Below, piece after piece: positions 16,361 to 28,100 of a DNA stretch of 61,621 nucleotides; within the stretch, counting starts at the first letter, position 1; each line of letters opens with the position of its first letter. The stretch covers positions 1 to 61,621 of the forward strand of contig CAJTYM010000023.1 of assembly GCA_910583835.1 (NCBI GenBank), read 5' to 3'. The notes under the pieces were generated by a model, which saw nothing but the letters and a program-made list of their open reading frames with translations, was not told the DNA's origin and made no database searches. The translations under genes and the position numbers were made by a program. The DNA comes from an uncultured Lachnospiraceae bacterium (GTDB taxonomy: Bacteria; Bacillota; Clostridia; Lachnospirales; Lachnospiraceae).

Positions 16361-16767
16361 TTAAAGAATTAGATACAGCGAAAAAAAGTATGATGCATGT
16401 AAATCAAGTTCATTATGCAGATAGTCAAATGGAAAGTTTTATTAGAATTCAATGTAAGAAGTGTTTGGATATTTTATATATTGACATAGATGATGCAGAA
16501 ATTATTAAGGATGAATATATAAAATTAAAAAAAGGAAGTAAAGTGGAATGTGAAAAGTGTGGGTTTAAACATAATAATAGTTATCTGACATATTGTAAAA
16601 CAATTTCTACAGCACCATCACTTCCACATTGCCCGGCATGTAATTCAGTAATTTTGAAGAAAATTAAAACAAGCTCAAAATTTCTGGCTGCTGCAACTAT
16701 AGGAACATTTGCGTTGCCCTATAACAGTAAAACATTTGAATGTAAAAATTGTGGCTACAGATTTTAA
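16357..16767 (+). CDS. zinc-ribbon protein, 136 aa
   Basis: The start is taken as TTG 16357, overlapping the preceding stop, with a G-rich site upstream; an ATG near 16370-16375 is possible. Four CxxC pairs (CKKC, CEKC, CPAC, CKNC) make two zinc ribbons, separated by a helical segment and a short hydrophobic stretch (about residues 108-120) that could insert in a membrane. It is the last gene before a terminator and the tape measure gene. Function unknown. Confidence 0.6.
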   Translation: MIKELDTAKKSMMHVNQVHYADSQMESFIRIQCKKCLDILYIDIDDAEIIKDEYIKLKKGSKVECEKCGFKHNNSYLTYCKTISTAPSLPHCPACNSVILKKIKTSSKFLAAATIGTFALPYNSKTFECKNCGYRF

Positions 16768-16793
16768 GAAAATAATAAATAGCAATAAGTATA

Positions 16794-16821
16794 AGGCATT
16801 CCGTTATGGAGTGTCTTTTTT
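16794..16821 (+). terminator. intrinsic terminator upstream of the tape measure gene
   Basis: A 9-bp stem with two G-U pairs, AGGCATTCC (16794-16802) with GGAGTGTCT (16808-16816), then a T run to 16821. It lies 22 bases before the tape measure start, so tail genes would need their own promoter or antitermination. Confidence 0.7.
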
Positions 16822-16843
16822 GATGCGCAAAAGGAGGAATTGA

Positions 16844-19800
16844 ATGGAAGAAAATAACTTTATAATCTGGTTACAAGCGATGCTTGACAAAGCTAAATCA
16901 ATTGTAAACATTAAGAAAGATATTAAAAGCATTGAACCCAAATTAAAAGTAAAATTACAGGGAACATTGGATAAGACAGGCACAAAAAGGGAACTGAATA
17001 AAACACTGAAATCCATAAAGCCTAAAATAAAGATTGATGCAGACACATCACAAGCATTGAAAAAGATAAAGAATCTGGGAAAGCAAAAGACATCAGTAAC
17101 AATCCGACCTACAGTTGACAATTCGCAGGTAATGTCAAGTTTAAAGGATACGCAGAAAGAAACGAAAAGCCTTTTTGACCGTTTCCTGAATGGTGTTGTG
17201 GGTGTAAACCTTGTGCGCATGAGTGTGCAGAAAGTTACACAGGCGATATACCAGGCTATTACAGGGCTGAAAGAACTGGACAAAATTAAAACTGACATCC
17301 AAATGGTATCCGGCACATCTGATCCAGGCGTGGATGCTATGATGCGTTCTTATAATGCCATGGCAAAAGGATTAAGTTCCACAACAAAATCTGTCTCGGA
17401 AGCGGCAAATGAATTCCTGCGTATGGGAGAGAGCGTTGCAAACACGAATGAACTGATAAAAAGTTCCCAGGTTTTATCAAAGGTCGGCATGATTGAAAGT
17501 TCCGAAGCGGCAAGCTACCTTATTTCGAGTTTGAAAGGATATAAGGTAGAAGCAGAGGATTCAATGAATATCATTGACAAACTTACAGCAGTAGATTTGG
17601 AAGCCGCCGTGTCCGCCGGTGGTCTTGCGGAGGCAATGTCAAGATGCGCAAATATCGCAAATAGCAGTGGAACTTCTATGAACCGCATTATTGGGTATAT
17701 GGCAACAGCTGGAGAAGTTACGCAGGATTCCATGTCAGTGATTGGTAACTTTTTCAAGTCAATGTATTCTCGTATGAATAACATAAAAATAGGGAAATTT
17801 GTGGATGACGAAACAGGGGAATCGTTATCTGATACAGAAAAGGTGTTAGATAAACTTGGAATCAAATTACGTGATACAGAAGATACCTATAGGGATTTTG
17901 ATGATGTGCTTGACGATGTGGGAAATAACTGGAAGAATTTCACTCAGGTTGAAAAGAATGTTATCAGCGTTGCAATCGCGGGCACGATGCAAAGAGAGAG
18001 GTTCATTGCCCTGATGAACAATTATTCGTCCGCATTGAAATATTCAGAGACTGCAGCCAACAGTGCAGGAAGCGCATTAGAGCGTTATGGGGTATACCAG
18101 GATTCCATTGAAGCAAAGACGAATGAACTGACGACGGCAATAGAATCCTTGTCTACGAATACCATATCTGAAGATTTGTTTAGCGGAATTATCCAAGCGA
18201 CAACAGGTCTGGTAGAATTTATTGACAAGTTTGGTATTTTAAAAGGGACGCTTGCGGGCTTGGTTGCGATGGGTATTTCAAAGACATTCGTTTCTATGGC
18301 TACAGGGATTATCAGTGCAGCCAAAAGCACAGCACAGCTTACAACAGCTATGGCGTTGTTTGATAAAGGGACAAGTGTAAATAATCTAAAAAGAATTGGA
18401 CAGGCATGTGTCGGACTAAATGATGCTCAACTTAAACTTATACTCTCAGTTAAAGGATTAAAATATGAGCAGCAAAAACAAATTCTTCTAAATAAGGGTG
18501 TGGCAGATACAGAAGTTGATGCAACCCTTGCAACCCTTGGATTTGCCAGTGCAGAAGATAAGGCAACAGTCTCCACATTCTCTTTTAAAGGCGCATTAGA
18601 CACATTAAAAGTGGCAGTTGCTTCAAACCCAATCGGCGCGGCTGTAACAGCAATCACAACCGCCGTCATGGTTGGGACAATGGTATTTTCAGGCTTTAGC
18701 CAAGCATTGGACGACATAAGGCAGAAAGCGGGAGAGTTAGGGGACACCCTAAACAGCACAAAAACAGAGATTGAAGACTATAAAACTAAAATAGCGGAAC
18801 TTCATGCTGTAATGAATAATTCCGGCTCATCCATCGAAGACGTGACGGAAGCCCGCAAAAACCTCATGTCCGTACAGGACGAATTGATTAAGAAGTTTGG
18901 AACGGAAAAAAATACCATTGACCTGATTACGGAAGCCGTCAATGGGCAGACAGCAGCATTTGACGAACTTTCACAGAAACAGTGGCAGGAAGTGAAGAAT
19001 GACTTCAACGACAGCGGTTTTGTCAATGACATGCTGAACTTATTCGATGGGTATAAAAACAACATTGACCGTATGCTGGACGAGTATGGAAATTATAATG
19101 TCAAAGTTGACTTATCATATGCTTCAGGCAATTATAAGTCAGAAGAAGCGCAGGAAATACGTGAACTGCTTGAAGCAAATGGGATGGAAATCTCATATAC
19201 GATGAATGGGAAAGGTGTTCCGTTCGTGGAGCTGTCGGGCACGGCAGACGATGTATATAACAAGGTTCTGAAAATACAGGAACTGTTTTCAGAGGATAAC
19301 CCACTTTCATCAGATGCGTTCAGAAACCACCTGACAGGTCTTGCAAATTCAGCAAAAGACATGTCGGAGCAATATAAGGAAATGTATGACAATTACATTC
19401 TTTATGAGGAGATATTCAGGGATGGCTCTTACAGGGAATCATTCAAAAATATAACAGATGCATATGGGGAATACAAGGATGCATTTGCCACAGGCGATGA
19501 AGGAGCCATCGCAAGCGCGGCAGAGGGCTATGCCGGCATAATAGCGTCCGCAACAGAGGATGCCCTTGCAAATGGGGACACAGGCGTTGCAGACTATTTC
19601 AACAGCATGTACCCGGAAATGCAGTCTGTAGTAGGGCAGTGGGAATTCAAGGCAAAAATACTCCCTGATTTTGACATAAGCGGGTTAAAAGGGAAAACAG
19701 AAAATGAAGTGCTGGAAATGCTGCAGACAGACGGCACACAGGACGGCGAAGCAGTTTTCAATTCCCTTATTGAAAAAGCAGAAGAGTATGGGATTGTTAC

Positions 19801-22800
19801 AGGTGGCAATTCTGAAAAGGTGCAGCAGCTTTTAGACCTGCTTATGGATCTGGAAATACTGCAAAGGGAAATCTCAGAAGAGCAAGCCAATACACAGAAT
19901 GCCTCCGTCCCCTCCTTCACCGAGGCATTCGATTCCTTAGACACGGACGTCCAGCAGAAACTCCTAGACCTTGCAAAATCAGGTGAAATAACGGCAGAAA
20001 CATTATCATCCACGGAAGAATACAATGCACTCCTAACGCAGACAGGGATGTCGGCAGATTCCGCAAAGAACCAGATACTTGACATGCTCTCCGCACAGGA
20101 GAAGCTCTCAGGCGCGTCACAGGGGCTTGGGAAGCTGAAATCTTCCTATGAGGAATTCAGGGACATCGGCTTCGTGACGGCGCAGTCACTGGAATCGCTG
20201 CCAGACGCTTTCAAGGAACTTGATGGGTATGACCTGTTCTCGGAGGTTGTGGGCGACCCAACACAGGGTACGGATAAGATACAGGAAGCGTTCAATGGGA
20301 TTGTTAGGGAATACATCATCTCCCAGGACACGCTCTCAGGGCTTATAAACGCCTCGGAATCCGACATACAGTCCTACATCGCGAACCTCACGGAAATGGG
20401 CATAACAAACGCTGAGGAGGTTGTAAATGCAGCAATACAGGCGATGAGCCAGGAAAGCGAACTGCTCAACGCAGCTGAGGAGGAATACCTGAACTACCTC
20501 AACGCTAAGGAAGGGTACGATGACGAATACTTAAACAGCGTCATATCCAAGAACAGCCAGCTTGCGGCGGCACTCGGTGAGCCGTACAAGGCGGACTATG
20601 ACAACTGGTGCAGCCTGCTCTCCAAAAAGGCAGAGGCTTACAACAGGTTCGTGAGCCTACTGAACAAATCACAGCAAGCGGCAAACTTCTCAGGCTCCCC
20701 CCTGTCAGACTACGGCAAGGCGAAGGAAATCATGAGGGAATCCGCCGGGAAGAACCCAAAGGCAATAGAGCCGCAGGTGTCAGGCTTCGCCAACCGGAAG
20801 AACCTGTCAGCCTACACAAAAGACCAGATTGACGCGGCTAAGGAATATGTGGGACAGTACGAACAGGCACAGAAACTTAAGGACGAACTGAAATTCGACC
20901 TCTCCTCCATCGACACGGACTTCAGCACCGGGTACTCGCCAAAGGGTTCAGGCGGCTCAGGCTCGGGCGGCTCAGGCTCCAAGAAGGAGGAAACAAAGAA
21001 GCAGTTCTCTGAACTCTTCGACTGGGTTGAACGCCGTATCAAGAAATTCCAGAGGTCGTTCGACAAGTGGGTAAGCCGGGCAGAGACAGCCGTGACAAGC
21101 GGGTTCGTCAACAGGTATTACAAAAAAGCCTCTTCTGCCGCTAAAAAAGAATTGTCTGCTTATGGAAAGGCTTACAGCCGTTATATGGCACAGGCGGATT
21201 CCGTAGGGCTGGACGAGAAATATGCTAAAAAAGTCCGCAACGGCACGATTGACATCGAAGCCATCCGCGCGGAGGGCACGGAAGAAGAAATAAAGCAGTA
21301 TGAGGAACTTGCGGACAAGATAAAGGAATACCAGGACTGGTACGGCAAGGCGCAGGATTCCATGGATTCATTCACTGAGGCTGCGGAGAAACTTGCCAAC
21401 ATCCCCCTGGACAAAGCCGCGAGGAAAGCGGAACTGTTCAGCAATGCAGTCGACCTGCTCGGCAAGAGGATGGACAATGCCATAAGCGCAAAGACGAAAA
21501 ACAAGCTGATTGACAGGCAGACAAAAGAGGAAAAGAAAACCCTAAACGCACAGAAATCGGCGCAGAAGGAAACCGGGAAGCAGCTGAAAGCCGCAAGGAG
21601 GGAACTCAGGAAAAGCGGGAACCTAGATGCAGATGACGGGATTACTGCAAAGGAGAAGAAGAAAATCCAGAAAGCCGTGCGGAAAGGGAACGAAGCCGAC
21701 CTCTCATTCTTCAGGGAAGGCTCCGCCGGGTACAAAGCAGCGGTAAAGTACAACGAAGCACTGAAGGCGAACAGGAAAGCCACGGACGAGGCGAAAGTCG
21801 CCCAGCAGGACTACAGCAGGTGGCTCGTGGAAGCTGCCAAGATGAAGTTCGACAACATCACAGACAAATATGAGAAGAAGCTGCAGCTGATAGGCTACGA
21901 GATGTCCGCGCTGGACAACAAGGTTGCCGAAATCGAAGCCGCCGGGAAGAAGGTGGACAAAGCCTATTACGAATCGCAGAAGAAAGTCAACGCCAGCACG
22001 CTTGCGAAATACAAGGCTGAGAAAGCCGCACTTGAGGAGAGCATAAAGGGGATAAGGAAAGGCACGGACGAATGGTATGACGCGAAGGACGCGATACAGC
22101 AGGTGGAAGACGCAATATCAGGCTGCGTGGAGGAAGCGTATGACCTCAACAACGCCATAAGCCAGCTTCACTTCGACCTGTTCGGGGACGTGTCGGATTC
22201 CATAGAGCGCATCGTCACGGAGCAGGAATTCCTACAGGGGCTCTTCGCGCATGAGAAGAATGCGGACAATGAGACAGGGAACCTCACGGAAGCCGGGATT
22301 GCAAAACTCGGCTCACTGTCCGCAAGCTACCACGCTTCCCAAAGCAATGCGGAAAGGGACGAGGCGGAGGTTGCGGAACTGCAGCGCATGTTCGATTCAG
22401 AATCGCTCCACAGTGATTTATTAGGCATAACGTTCAACTCCCTTGACGACCTGAAAGCGAAGCTGGACGAGACGTACACCAAATGGCAGGACGACATCGG
22501 GGAGACGTACAGGCTGGAATCAGAAATCTCAGACCTCATGAAGGAGAAATACCAGGCAGAGCTCGACATGCTGAAGGAACTCATAGACGCGAAGACGGAA
22601 GCCCTGAATGCGGGGAAAGACCTCCACGACTACCAGAAGACGCTCAATGAGAAAGCGGAAAGCATATCAACAATCCACAAACAGATTGCGGCATACTCCG
22701 GCGACACCTCACAGGAGGGCATGGCAAAGCTGCAGAAACTGCAGAAGGAACTCGCGGACAGGGAGGAAGACCTGCGAGAGACGGAGTACGACAGGTACAT

Positions 22801-23974
22801 ATCCGACCAGGAGGAATTGCTCGGCAAACTGTATGATGAATACGAGGAACTCATGGGGAAGAAGCTGGACGACTTCATGTCGCTCGTGTCGGAGGGGCTT
22901 CAGACCGCTGAGGAGAACACTTCCATAATCTCGTCCTACCTGGGCAAAGTGGCTTCGGACAATGGGTACACGGAGGAGACGGAGGGGCTTTTCAGCGGAA
23001 TATCGGCAAGCATATCAGGCAATGTGGACAGGGTAATCGCGGCAATGAGCTCCGATGTGTCGTCAAGGAGCGGGACTGATGCCGGGAATGCCCAGCCAGG
23101 CGGAAGCGCAAGCCAAACGTCTGGGAAAGGCGGAACTGCCGTAAGCAAGGGGAACACCAGCAGCCAAAAGACGGACAAGACGGACTGGAAAGGCTCAGTC
23201 AGGGACTTCATAAGGGGCAACGCCGTAAAGGCGGACAAGAAGAAGTCAGAATATGGGGACGTGAACAAGGCAGTCTACGACAACAAGGGCAAGCTGTACC
23301 AGGGCAAGGGGAAGGTGCTCCCATCCAAGGCACTCAAAGAACTCGCCAAACTCATCGGCATAAAGTACACCGGGGACAACAGCAAGGACGGGGCTTTCTA
23401 TAAGAAGCTGAAGACCCTTAAGATACCGGGGTTTAAAAAAGGCGGCGTTGTGTCCGTTGACGACATCGAGGAGCAGGTGCGTGAAAATGGGGACACAAGC
23501 CTTGTGTCCGTACAGAGCGGCGAGGGGATCTTAACCAAGGAAGAGACAAGGGCGGTCAAGGAACTTGCAGAAAATGCGGAGAAACCAGGTAAGACCATAA
23601 TGATAAATGGGGCTGAATGTACGCCAGTGTCACAGGAGGACATTCTGGGAGGCCTTATAGCCATGAGCCACACAGGCCTGGATACGGCAAATGTGGACAT
23701 TTTAAGCGCAATAAAAAACTTTATGCCCGACTTCAGCAACATGCCAAAGAATAACATGCCGGACATACCCCCTGTCACGAACAACAGCCACAGCAATGTA
23801 GTGAACATTGACAGCATCACGCTTCCGAACGTTAAAAATTACGATGACTTCAAGAACCAGATGCTCCATGACATACAGGCGGAAAAGAAAGCGGGGAACG
23901 TGTTCCATGGGGTTGCCGGGGTGTCCCAGATGTCAGACGGCAGGAAGCTGAACAGGACGGAGCGGGGATTCTGA
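16844..23974 (+). CDS. phage tail tape measure protein, 2376 aa
   Basis: ATG 16844 with AAAGGAGG 6 bases upstream. The N-terminal 130 residues are basic and repetitive. Residues 130-520 resemble the TP901-type tape measure core (helical, Ala/Ser-rich, with GLKELDKIKTDI-like and AANEFLRMG-like stretches) and include a hydrophobic segment near 470-490. The middle and C-terminal parts are long coiled coils, interrupted by a Gly-Ser linker around 1366-1378. The end has the GG-V...GEGILTKEE block typical of tape measure C-termini. No lysozyme or transglycosylase domain is evident. Tape length sets tail length, so a long flexible tail is implied. Composition changes inside the gene, from about 35% to 50% or more GC from about 19.5 kb on. 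No tail tube or chaperone gene precedes it. Confidence 0.88.
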   Translation: MEENNFIIWLQAMLDKAKSIVNIKKDIKSIEPKLKVKLQGTLDKTGTKRELNKTLKSIKPKIKIDADTSQALKKIKNLGKQKTSVTIRPTVDNSQVMSSLKDTQKETKSLFDRFLNGVVGVNLVRMSVQKVTQAIYQAITGLKELDKIKTDIQMVSGTSDPGVDAMMRSYNAMAKGLSSTTKSVSEAANEFLRMGESVANTNELIKSSQVLSKVGMIESSEAASYLISSLKGYKVEAEDSMNIIDKLTAVDLEAAVSAGGLAEAMSRCANIANSSGTSMNRIIGYMATAGEVTQDSMSVIGNFFKSMYSRMNNIKIGKFVDDETGESLSDTEKVLDKLGIKLRDTEDTYRDFDDVLDDVGNNWKNFTQVEKNVISVAIAGTMQRERFIALMNNYSSALKYSETAANSAGSALERYGVYQDSIEAKTNELTTAIESLSTNTISEDLFSGIIQATTGLVEFIDKFGILKGTLAGLVAMGISKTFVSMATGIISAAKSTAQLTTAMALFDKGTSVNNLKRIGQACVGLNDAQLKLILSVKGLKYEQQKQILLNKGVADTEVDATLATLGFASAEDKATVSTFSFKGALDTLKVAVASNPIGAAVTAITTAVMVGTMVFSGFSQALDDIRQKAGELGDTLNSTKTEIEDYKTKIAELHAVMNNSGSSIEDVTEARKNLMSVQDELIKKFGTEKNTIDLITEAVNGQTAAFDELSQKQWQEVKNDFNDSGFVNDMLNLFDGYKNNIDRMLDEYGNYNVKVDLSYASGNYKSEEAQEIRELLEANGMEISYTMNGKGVPFVELSGTADDVYNKVLKIQELFSEDNPLSSDAFRNHLTGLANSAKDMSEQYKEMYDNYILYEEIFRDGSYRESFKNITDAYGEYKDAFATGDEGAIASAAEGYAGIIASATEDALANGDTGVADYFNSMYPEMQSVVGQWEFKAKILPDFDISGLKGKTENEVLEMLQTDGTQDGEAVFNSLIEKAEEYGIVTGGNSEKVQQLLDLLMDLEILQREISEEQANTQNASVPSFTEAFDSLDTDVQQKLLDLAKSGEITAETLSSTEEYNALLTQTGMSADSAKNQILDMLSAQEKLSGASQGLGKLKSSYEEFRDIGFVTAQSLESLPDAFKELDGYDLFSEVVGDPTQGTDKIQEAFNGIVREYIISQDTLSGLINASESDIQSYIANLTEMGITNAEEVVNAAIQAMSQESELLNAAEEEYLNYLNAKEGYDDEYLNSVISKNSQLAAALGEPYKADYDNWCSLLSKKAEAYNRFVSLLNKSQQAANFSGSPLSDYGKAKEIMRESAGKNPKAIEPQVSGFANRKNLSAYTKDQIDAAKEYVGQYEQAQKLKDELKFDLSSIDTDFSTGYSPKGSGGSGSGGSGSKKEETKKQFSELFDWVERRIKKFQRSFDKWVSRAETAVTSGFVNRYYKKASSAAKKELSAYGKAYSRYMAQADSVGLDEKYAKKVRNGTIDIEAIRAEGTEEEIKQYEELADKIKEYQDWYGKAQDSMDSFTEAAEKLANIPLDKAARKAELFSNAVDLLGKRMDNAISAKTKNKLIDRQTKEEKKTLNAQKSAQKETGKQLKAARRELRKSGNLDADDGITAKEKKKIQKAVRKGNEADLSFFREGSAGYKAAVKYNEALKANRKATDEAKVAQQDYSRWLVEAAKMKFDNITDKYEKKLQLIGYEMSALDNKVAEIEAAGKKVDKAYYESQKKVNASTLAKYKAEKAALEESIKGIRKGTDEWYDAKDAIQQVEDAISGCVEEAYDLNNAISQLHFDLFGDVSDSIERIVTEQEFLQGLFAHEKNADNETGNLTEAGIAKLGSLSASYHASQSNAERDEAEVAELQRMFDSESLHSDLLGITFNSLDDLKAKLDETYTKWQDDIGETYRLESEISDLMKEKYQAELDMLKELIDAKTEALNAGKDLHDYQKTLNEKAESISTIHKQIAAYSGDTSQEGMAKLQKLQKELADREEDLRETEYDRYISDQEELLGKLYDEYEELMGKKLDDFMSLVSEGLQTAEENTSIISSYLGKVASDNGYTEETEGLFSGISASISGNVDRVIAAMSSDVSSRSGTDAGNAQPGGSASQTSGKGGTAVSKGNTSSQKTDKTDWKGSVRDFIRGNAVKADKKKSEYGDVNKAVYDNKGKLYQGKGKVLPSKALKELAKLIGIKYTGDNSKDGAFYKKLKTLKIPGFKKGGVVSVDDIEEQVRENGDTSLVSVQSGEGILTKEETRAVKELAENAEKPGKTIMINGAECTPVSQEDILGGLIAMSHTGLDTANVDILSAIKNFMPDFSNMPKNNMPDIPPVTNNSHSNVVNIDSITLPNVKNYDDFKNQMLHDIQAEKKAGNVFHGVAGVSQMSDGRKLNRTERGF

Positions 23975-24064
23975 CACGTAATGCCGCGGGGCAGGACTGC
24001 CGCCCTCCTGCCCTTTAAACATACACAAACATAAACATGAAAAACACCATATGGAGGGAACAGG

Positions 24065-24331
24065 ATGACACTTGATAGAAACAACGACCAAAAAATGCAG
24101 AAGGAATCCATGAAAGCCATACTGAATGAAAACAGGCGGCTGAAGCAGGAAAACCAGAGGCTGAGGGAATCGCTGGACGACCTGCAGAAGCATAAGGACG
24201 AGTATAGTCGGCTGATTGCGGCAATACGACAGATGAAAGAACAGTATCTCAATAAAATGGATGAATTTGAAGAATTACAAGGAGCATATAAACATGAATT
24301 AGACAGATTTCAGAAGACTGGCGGTGATTGA
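24065..24331 (+). CDS. small coiled-coil protein between tape measure and Dit, 88 aa
   Basis: ATG 24065 with GGAGGG 6 bases upstream. Nearly the whole protein is a charged heptad coiled coil (NRRLKQENQRLRESLDDL and onward). Its TGA overlaps the TTG start of the Dit-like gene. Position suggests a minor tail or assembly component. Not recognised. Confidence 0.6.
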   Translation: MTLDRNNDQKMQKESMKAILNENRRLKQENQRLRESLDDLQKHKDEYSRLIAAIRQMKEQYLNKMDEFEELQGAYKHELDRFQKTGGD

Positions 24332-25137
24332 ATATATTTGCGAAAGATTTTCTATTTGACGGGCAGAGGGCAAGCGATTTCGGCTGCATGGTATGCTCAT
24401 TCAATGGCAGCGGCGGACTGGAAACTGCCGCCGGAGGTGAAATTGAATACAATGCCGTGAAACTGCCCGGCAGGAATGAATTTGGCTTTTACGGCTCCCA
24501 GTTCAACGTTACGATAACATGGAATTTCTCAATCTGCAAGAACCCATGCAAGAAAGGGAATTATTGCTTTGACCAATATGAAGAAAGCATGGTAAGGAAA
24601 TGGCTTGTGAAGACCGATGGCTACAGGATGATGCAGTTTGACCAAGATGGGTATGAAGACATATATTACAATGTATATTTCAATGCCATGCCACACCAGC
24701 ACCTTGGGAAAACTGTCGGATTTGACCTGACGGCAACTTCTGACTGTGCGTATGGGTTCACGGACATAATAAAGAAAAAAGCCGTGATCAGTTCCCAAAT
24801 GCCGCTGGAATTCCATGTGCACAGCGACCTCAATGCCCATATACTGCCAACCATAAATCTTAGGATGTACAGCAACATCCATGAAAAGACACAGATATCA
24901 ATTCTCAACACGGACTGTGCTGGCAAAACCGAAAGCCCGATGACATTTAAAAATATACTCAGCAACCACATTTCAGCCAATTCCAGGACGAAAGAGGTTA
25001 GCGGGCTGGACAGCCCAGACGACTTCAATTGGAACTACCTGAAACTCAGGGACGGCAAGAACATAATAACCACTTCCGGGACGGAACTGGTGGAGATAGA
25101 GATACTGTACAGGGAGCCAAGGCTCATAACCGTCTGA
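24328..25137 (+). CDS. distal tail (Dit-like) protein, 269 aa
   Basis: The TTG start at 24328 overlaps the previous stop. The length, the N-terminal hydrophobic beta strand with an xDFGC motif, the LPGRN turn, and the position directly between tape measure and tail hub match siphophage distal tail proteins, which form the ring joining tube and tip. The C-terminal half is beta-rich and ends in a strand with YREP. The assignment rests mainly on gene order and general shape. Confidence 0.7.
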   Translation: MNIFAKDFLFDGQRASDFGCMVCSFNGSGGLETAAGGEIEYNAVKLPGRNEFGFYGSQFNVTITWNFSICKNPCKKGNYCFDQYEESMVRKWLVKTDGYRMMQFDQDGYEDIYYNVYFNAMPHQHLGKTVGFDLTATSDCAYGFTDIIKKKAVISSQMPLEFHVHSDLNAHILPTINLRMYSNIHEKTQISILNTDCAGKTESPMTFKNILSNHISANSRTKEVSGLDSPDDFNWNYLKLRDGKNIITTSGTELVEIEILYREPRLITV

Positions 25138-25174
25138 CAGGAATATTTCAGCGGAAACGAAAAGGAGGATATCA

Positions 25175-28100
25175 ATGGAACACGAACATAAAAAGCCATG
25201 CGAAATAATAAAGATGGACAGGTACACAGGGATGGTGAAAATGCCGAAGCTGCTGCTGATGAACCGCTCCTTCCACGTCATCAGGGACATACCGTTTTAC
25301 GACAATTGGAGGATACTGCTTTTAGGGAATGGGCTGGACGAGATAATTTTTGACGTGCACAAATACTTAGACGGCAGGCTGTGCCCTGTATGGGACGAAA
25401 TAACAGACCTCAAGATCGTGGACGTTGAGGGGTTCGGCAGGTTTGAGATAACCGTGGACTGCACGGACGGAGTGGAGACGGTAAAGTCAGTCCATGGATT
25501 CTCCTTAGAAGCTGAACTGGCTCAGGTTGGGCTACATGAATTCCATGTGAACGATGAGGAAGCGGCTGACATGGAAATCACGGAATACAGCAAGGGCAAC
25601 TATGACGAAGACGGCAATTTTATACCGACTACATTTTACCGTGAAATCCTTCCCGGCGACACGCCAGAAGAGGCAGAATTCAAGAAGAAGCACTCACTCC
25701 TCCACCGTGTTCTTGCAGACAAAGCACCCCACTGGGGCATTGGGTACGTGACCCCATGGATCGCACTGGATGGGGAGAGCCAGCCGGAGGAATCATGCAG
25801 ATTCCAGCGGACTTACACTGCCAACGGCGAGACCATATATGACTTCCTCACAGGGACTGTCGCGGAGGAAAGCAATGTCGTATTCATATTCGACACGGTG
25901 AACAGGCTAATCAACTGCTACAGCCTGTGCGACTGCACCGACCAGGAAACAGGCGAAGTCCTGTGCAAGGGGGTTGGGGACGACACCTTCATCTACATCG
26001 ACAAGGAGAACCTTGCCTTTGAGACGACCGTCTCGTCCGACAGGGACGGCGTGAAGAACTGCTTCCGCATCGAGGGCGGCGATGACGTGATAACTGACAT
26101 GGTGCGCGCAGTCAACATGAACGGCTCAAACTACATATACCAGTTCGCGGACTTCCAGTACAGTGACATGTCTGGGGAACTCAGGAGCAGGATAAAGGAG
26201 TACCAGGAAATGATGTCGTCCAAGGAGACGCAGGACGCTTATTACGGCAATGGGGACGTTGCAGACGCTTTCCTGGGTGGGAGCACGACACTGCAGGTAT
26301 CGTCCGAACTGGACGCCTTATATGTCCTGAACATATGCAGGAACAATAACATTAAGACAGACAGCGCGGGGACAGGCAGCAACGGCTACGACTGGACATC
26401 CTGCTATGTCGCCGCCCTCCCTGACAGGACGAAGGAACTGCGCATAGGCAGCATAAACTACGAATGGACACCAGTAAGCGAAGCCTTTGGCGGCATGGGG
26501 ATCTTCACAAGGCTCTGCTGCGCATACGACATGCTCGCATACCTGGAATCCACCATGATGCCGAATACAGACATGGTGGCTGACCCTGGAACGGCAAAGG
26601 CACAGTATGACAAGGTCGTTTCAGAACTGACCGCAGAAGGATTTTACGTGGCGGTGTCTTCCGTAAACAATTACAATGACAACCTGTTTGCCGGGGTGAC
26701 AAACAACATCGAAGCGTATGCCAAGGTATTTTTAGATTCCAGGTTTGATTTATCAGTCGTTGACGGCTTCGCTTCCTATGACAGTTCCGCAAAGGCATGG
26801 ACAGGCAGGATAAGGGTCGTGCAGCATACGGACGGAAAGAATGCGTACCCGGCAGACACTTCCGCCGCACAGTGCATTACAGTGAAGGTCAATGATGATG
26901 AGCTGGAATTCGCGAAGCAGAAAGTCCATAAGGCACTGTCCAAGTCGTCCATGGCTGACATCGACTTCAGGGTTGCAGACATGACAGACACGGAAATGCA
27001 CGGATACTTCCGCAAGTACTCCCTGGAAAGGCTGAAGTCGTTCCGTGACGGCTACAGCTCATGCATAAGCATACTTGCCCAGATGGGGCAGACAACCGCA
27101 TCGGATGTTCATAAGGCACTGTACAGCGACTACCAGGGGAGATGCCGCGCCGTGGAATCGGCACTTAAGCTGCGTCAGGGACAGGCAGACAGCCTGAACA
27201 GGCAGATTGAGGGGATACAGGAAGAACAGCGCGCGTTCCAGTACGGCGGCGAATGCAATGGGAAGACATATGCGCCCCATGACTTCTATGCCTACCTGGG
27301 AAGCGGGGAACTGTACAAAGAATTCTGCTCCTACAGGCGCGAGGACACGTACACGAACAGCAACTATGTCTCAGACGGGCTTACAACCGTCGGATGCCTT
27401 GCAAAGGCGAAGGAACTGGTGGGAGCCGCTGAAAAGGAAGTGAAAAAAGCATGTATGCTTCAGAGGACTGTGTCGGTGTCCTTGGGCAACCTCCTCATGC
27501 TCCCGGAGTTTGAGCGTTTGCACGAGAGCTTCGCGCTGTTCAACTACATCAGGATGAGGGCGGACGGCGAACTGCTGAAGCTGAGGATAATCGGGATTGA
27601 CTTTGCCGGGGAATCCCCCGAGAAGATAGAGGTGACGTTCTCCGACCAGGTGAAGTCCGTTGACGGAAAGATGGACGACCTGAGGGGCATCATAAAGCAG
27701 GCCGCTTCCATGGCTACAAGCTACCCCTCCACCGTCCTACAGGCGAAACAGGGTTCTGACGCGAATGGGGAGATTTCCGCCATGCACAAGGATGGGCTGA
27801 ACGCCGCAAAGACCATGCTCACGAACAACGACAGCAACGAGGTCACGGTTACCCAGGCTGGGATATTATGCAGACGCATGGACGATGAGGGGCATTACGG
27901 CGACAAGCAGCTTAGGATTACAGGGAACATCATGGCATTCACAAAAGATAACTGGGAGAGCATTGAGATGGCGGTTGGGGAATTCCCCATCTACAACCCC
28001 ATCACCAAGAAATATGAGATGAAGTATGGGCTTGGCGCGCCCGCACTTGTCGGTGAGATGATTGCCGGGGAAAACATGGTAGTCGGCAACGAAAAAGGCT

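Noticed and set aside
21181..21783. 200-residue minus-strand frame, and similar frames opposite the tape measure gene
   Set aside because: Low-complexity Ser/Phe/Leu translations that mirror coiled-coil codons. No ribosome-binding sites, and the plus-strand gene is convincing.
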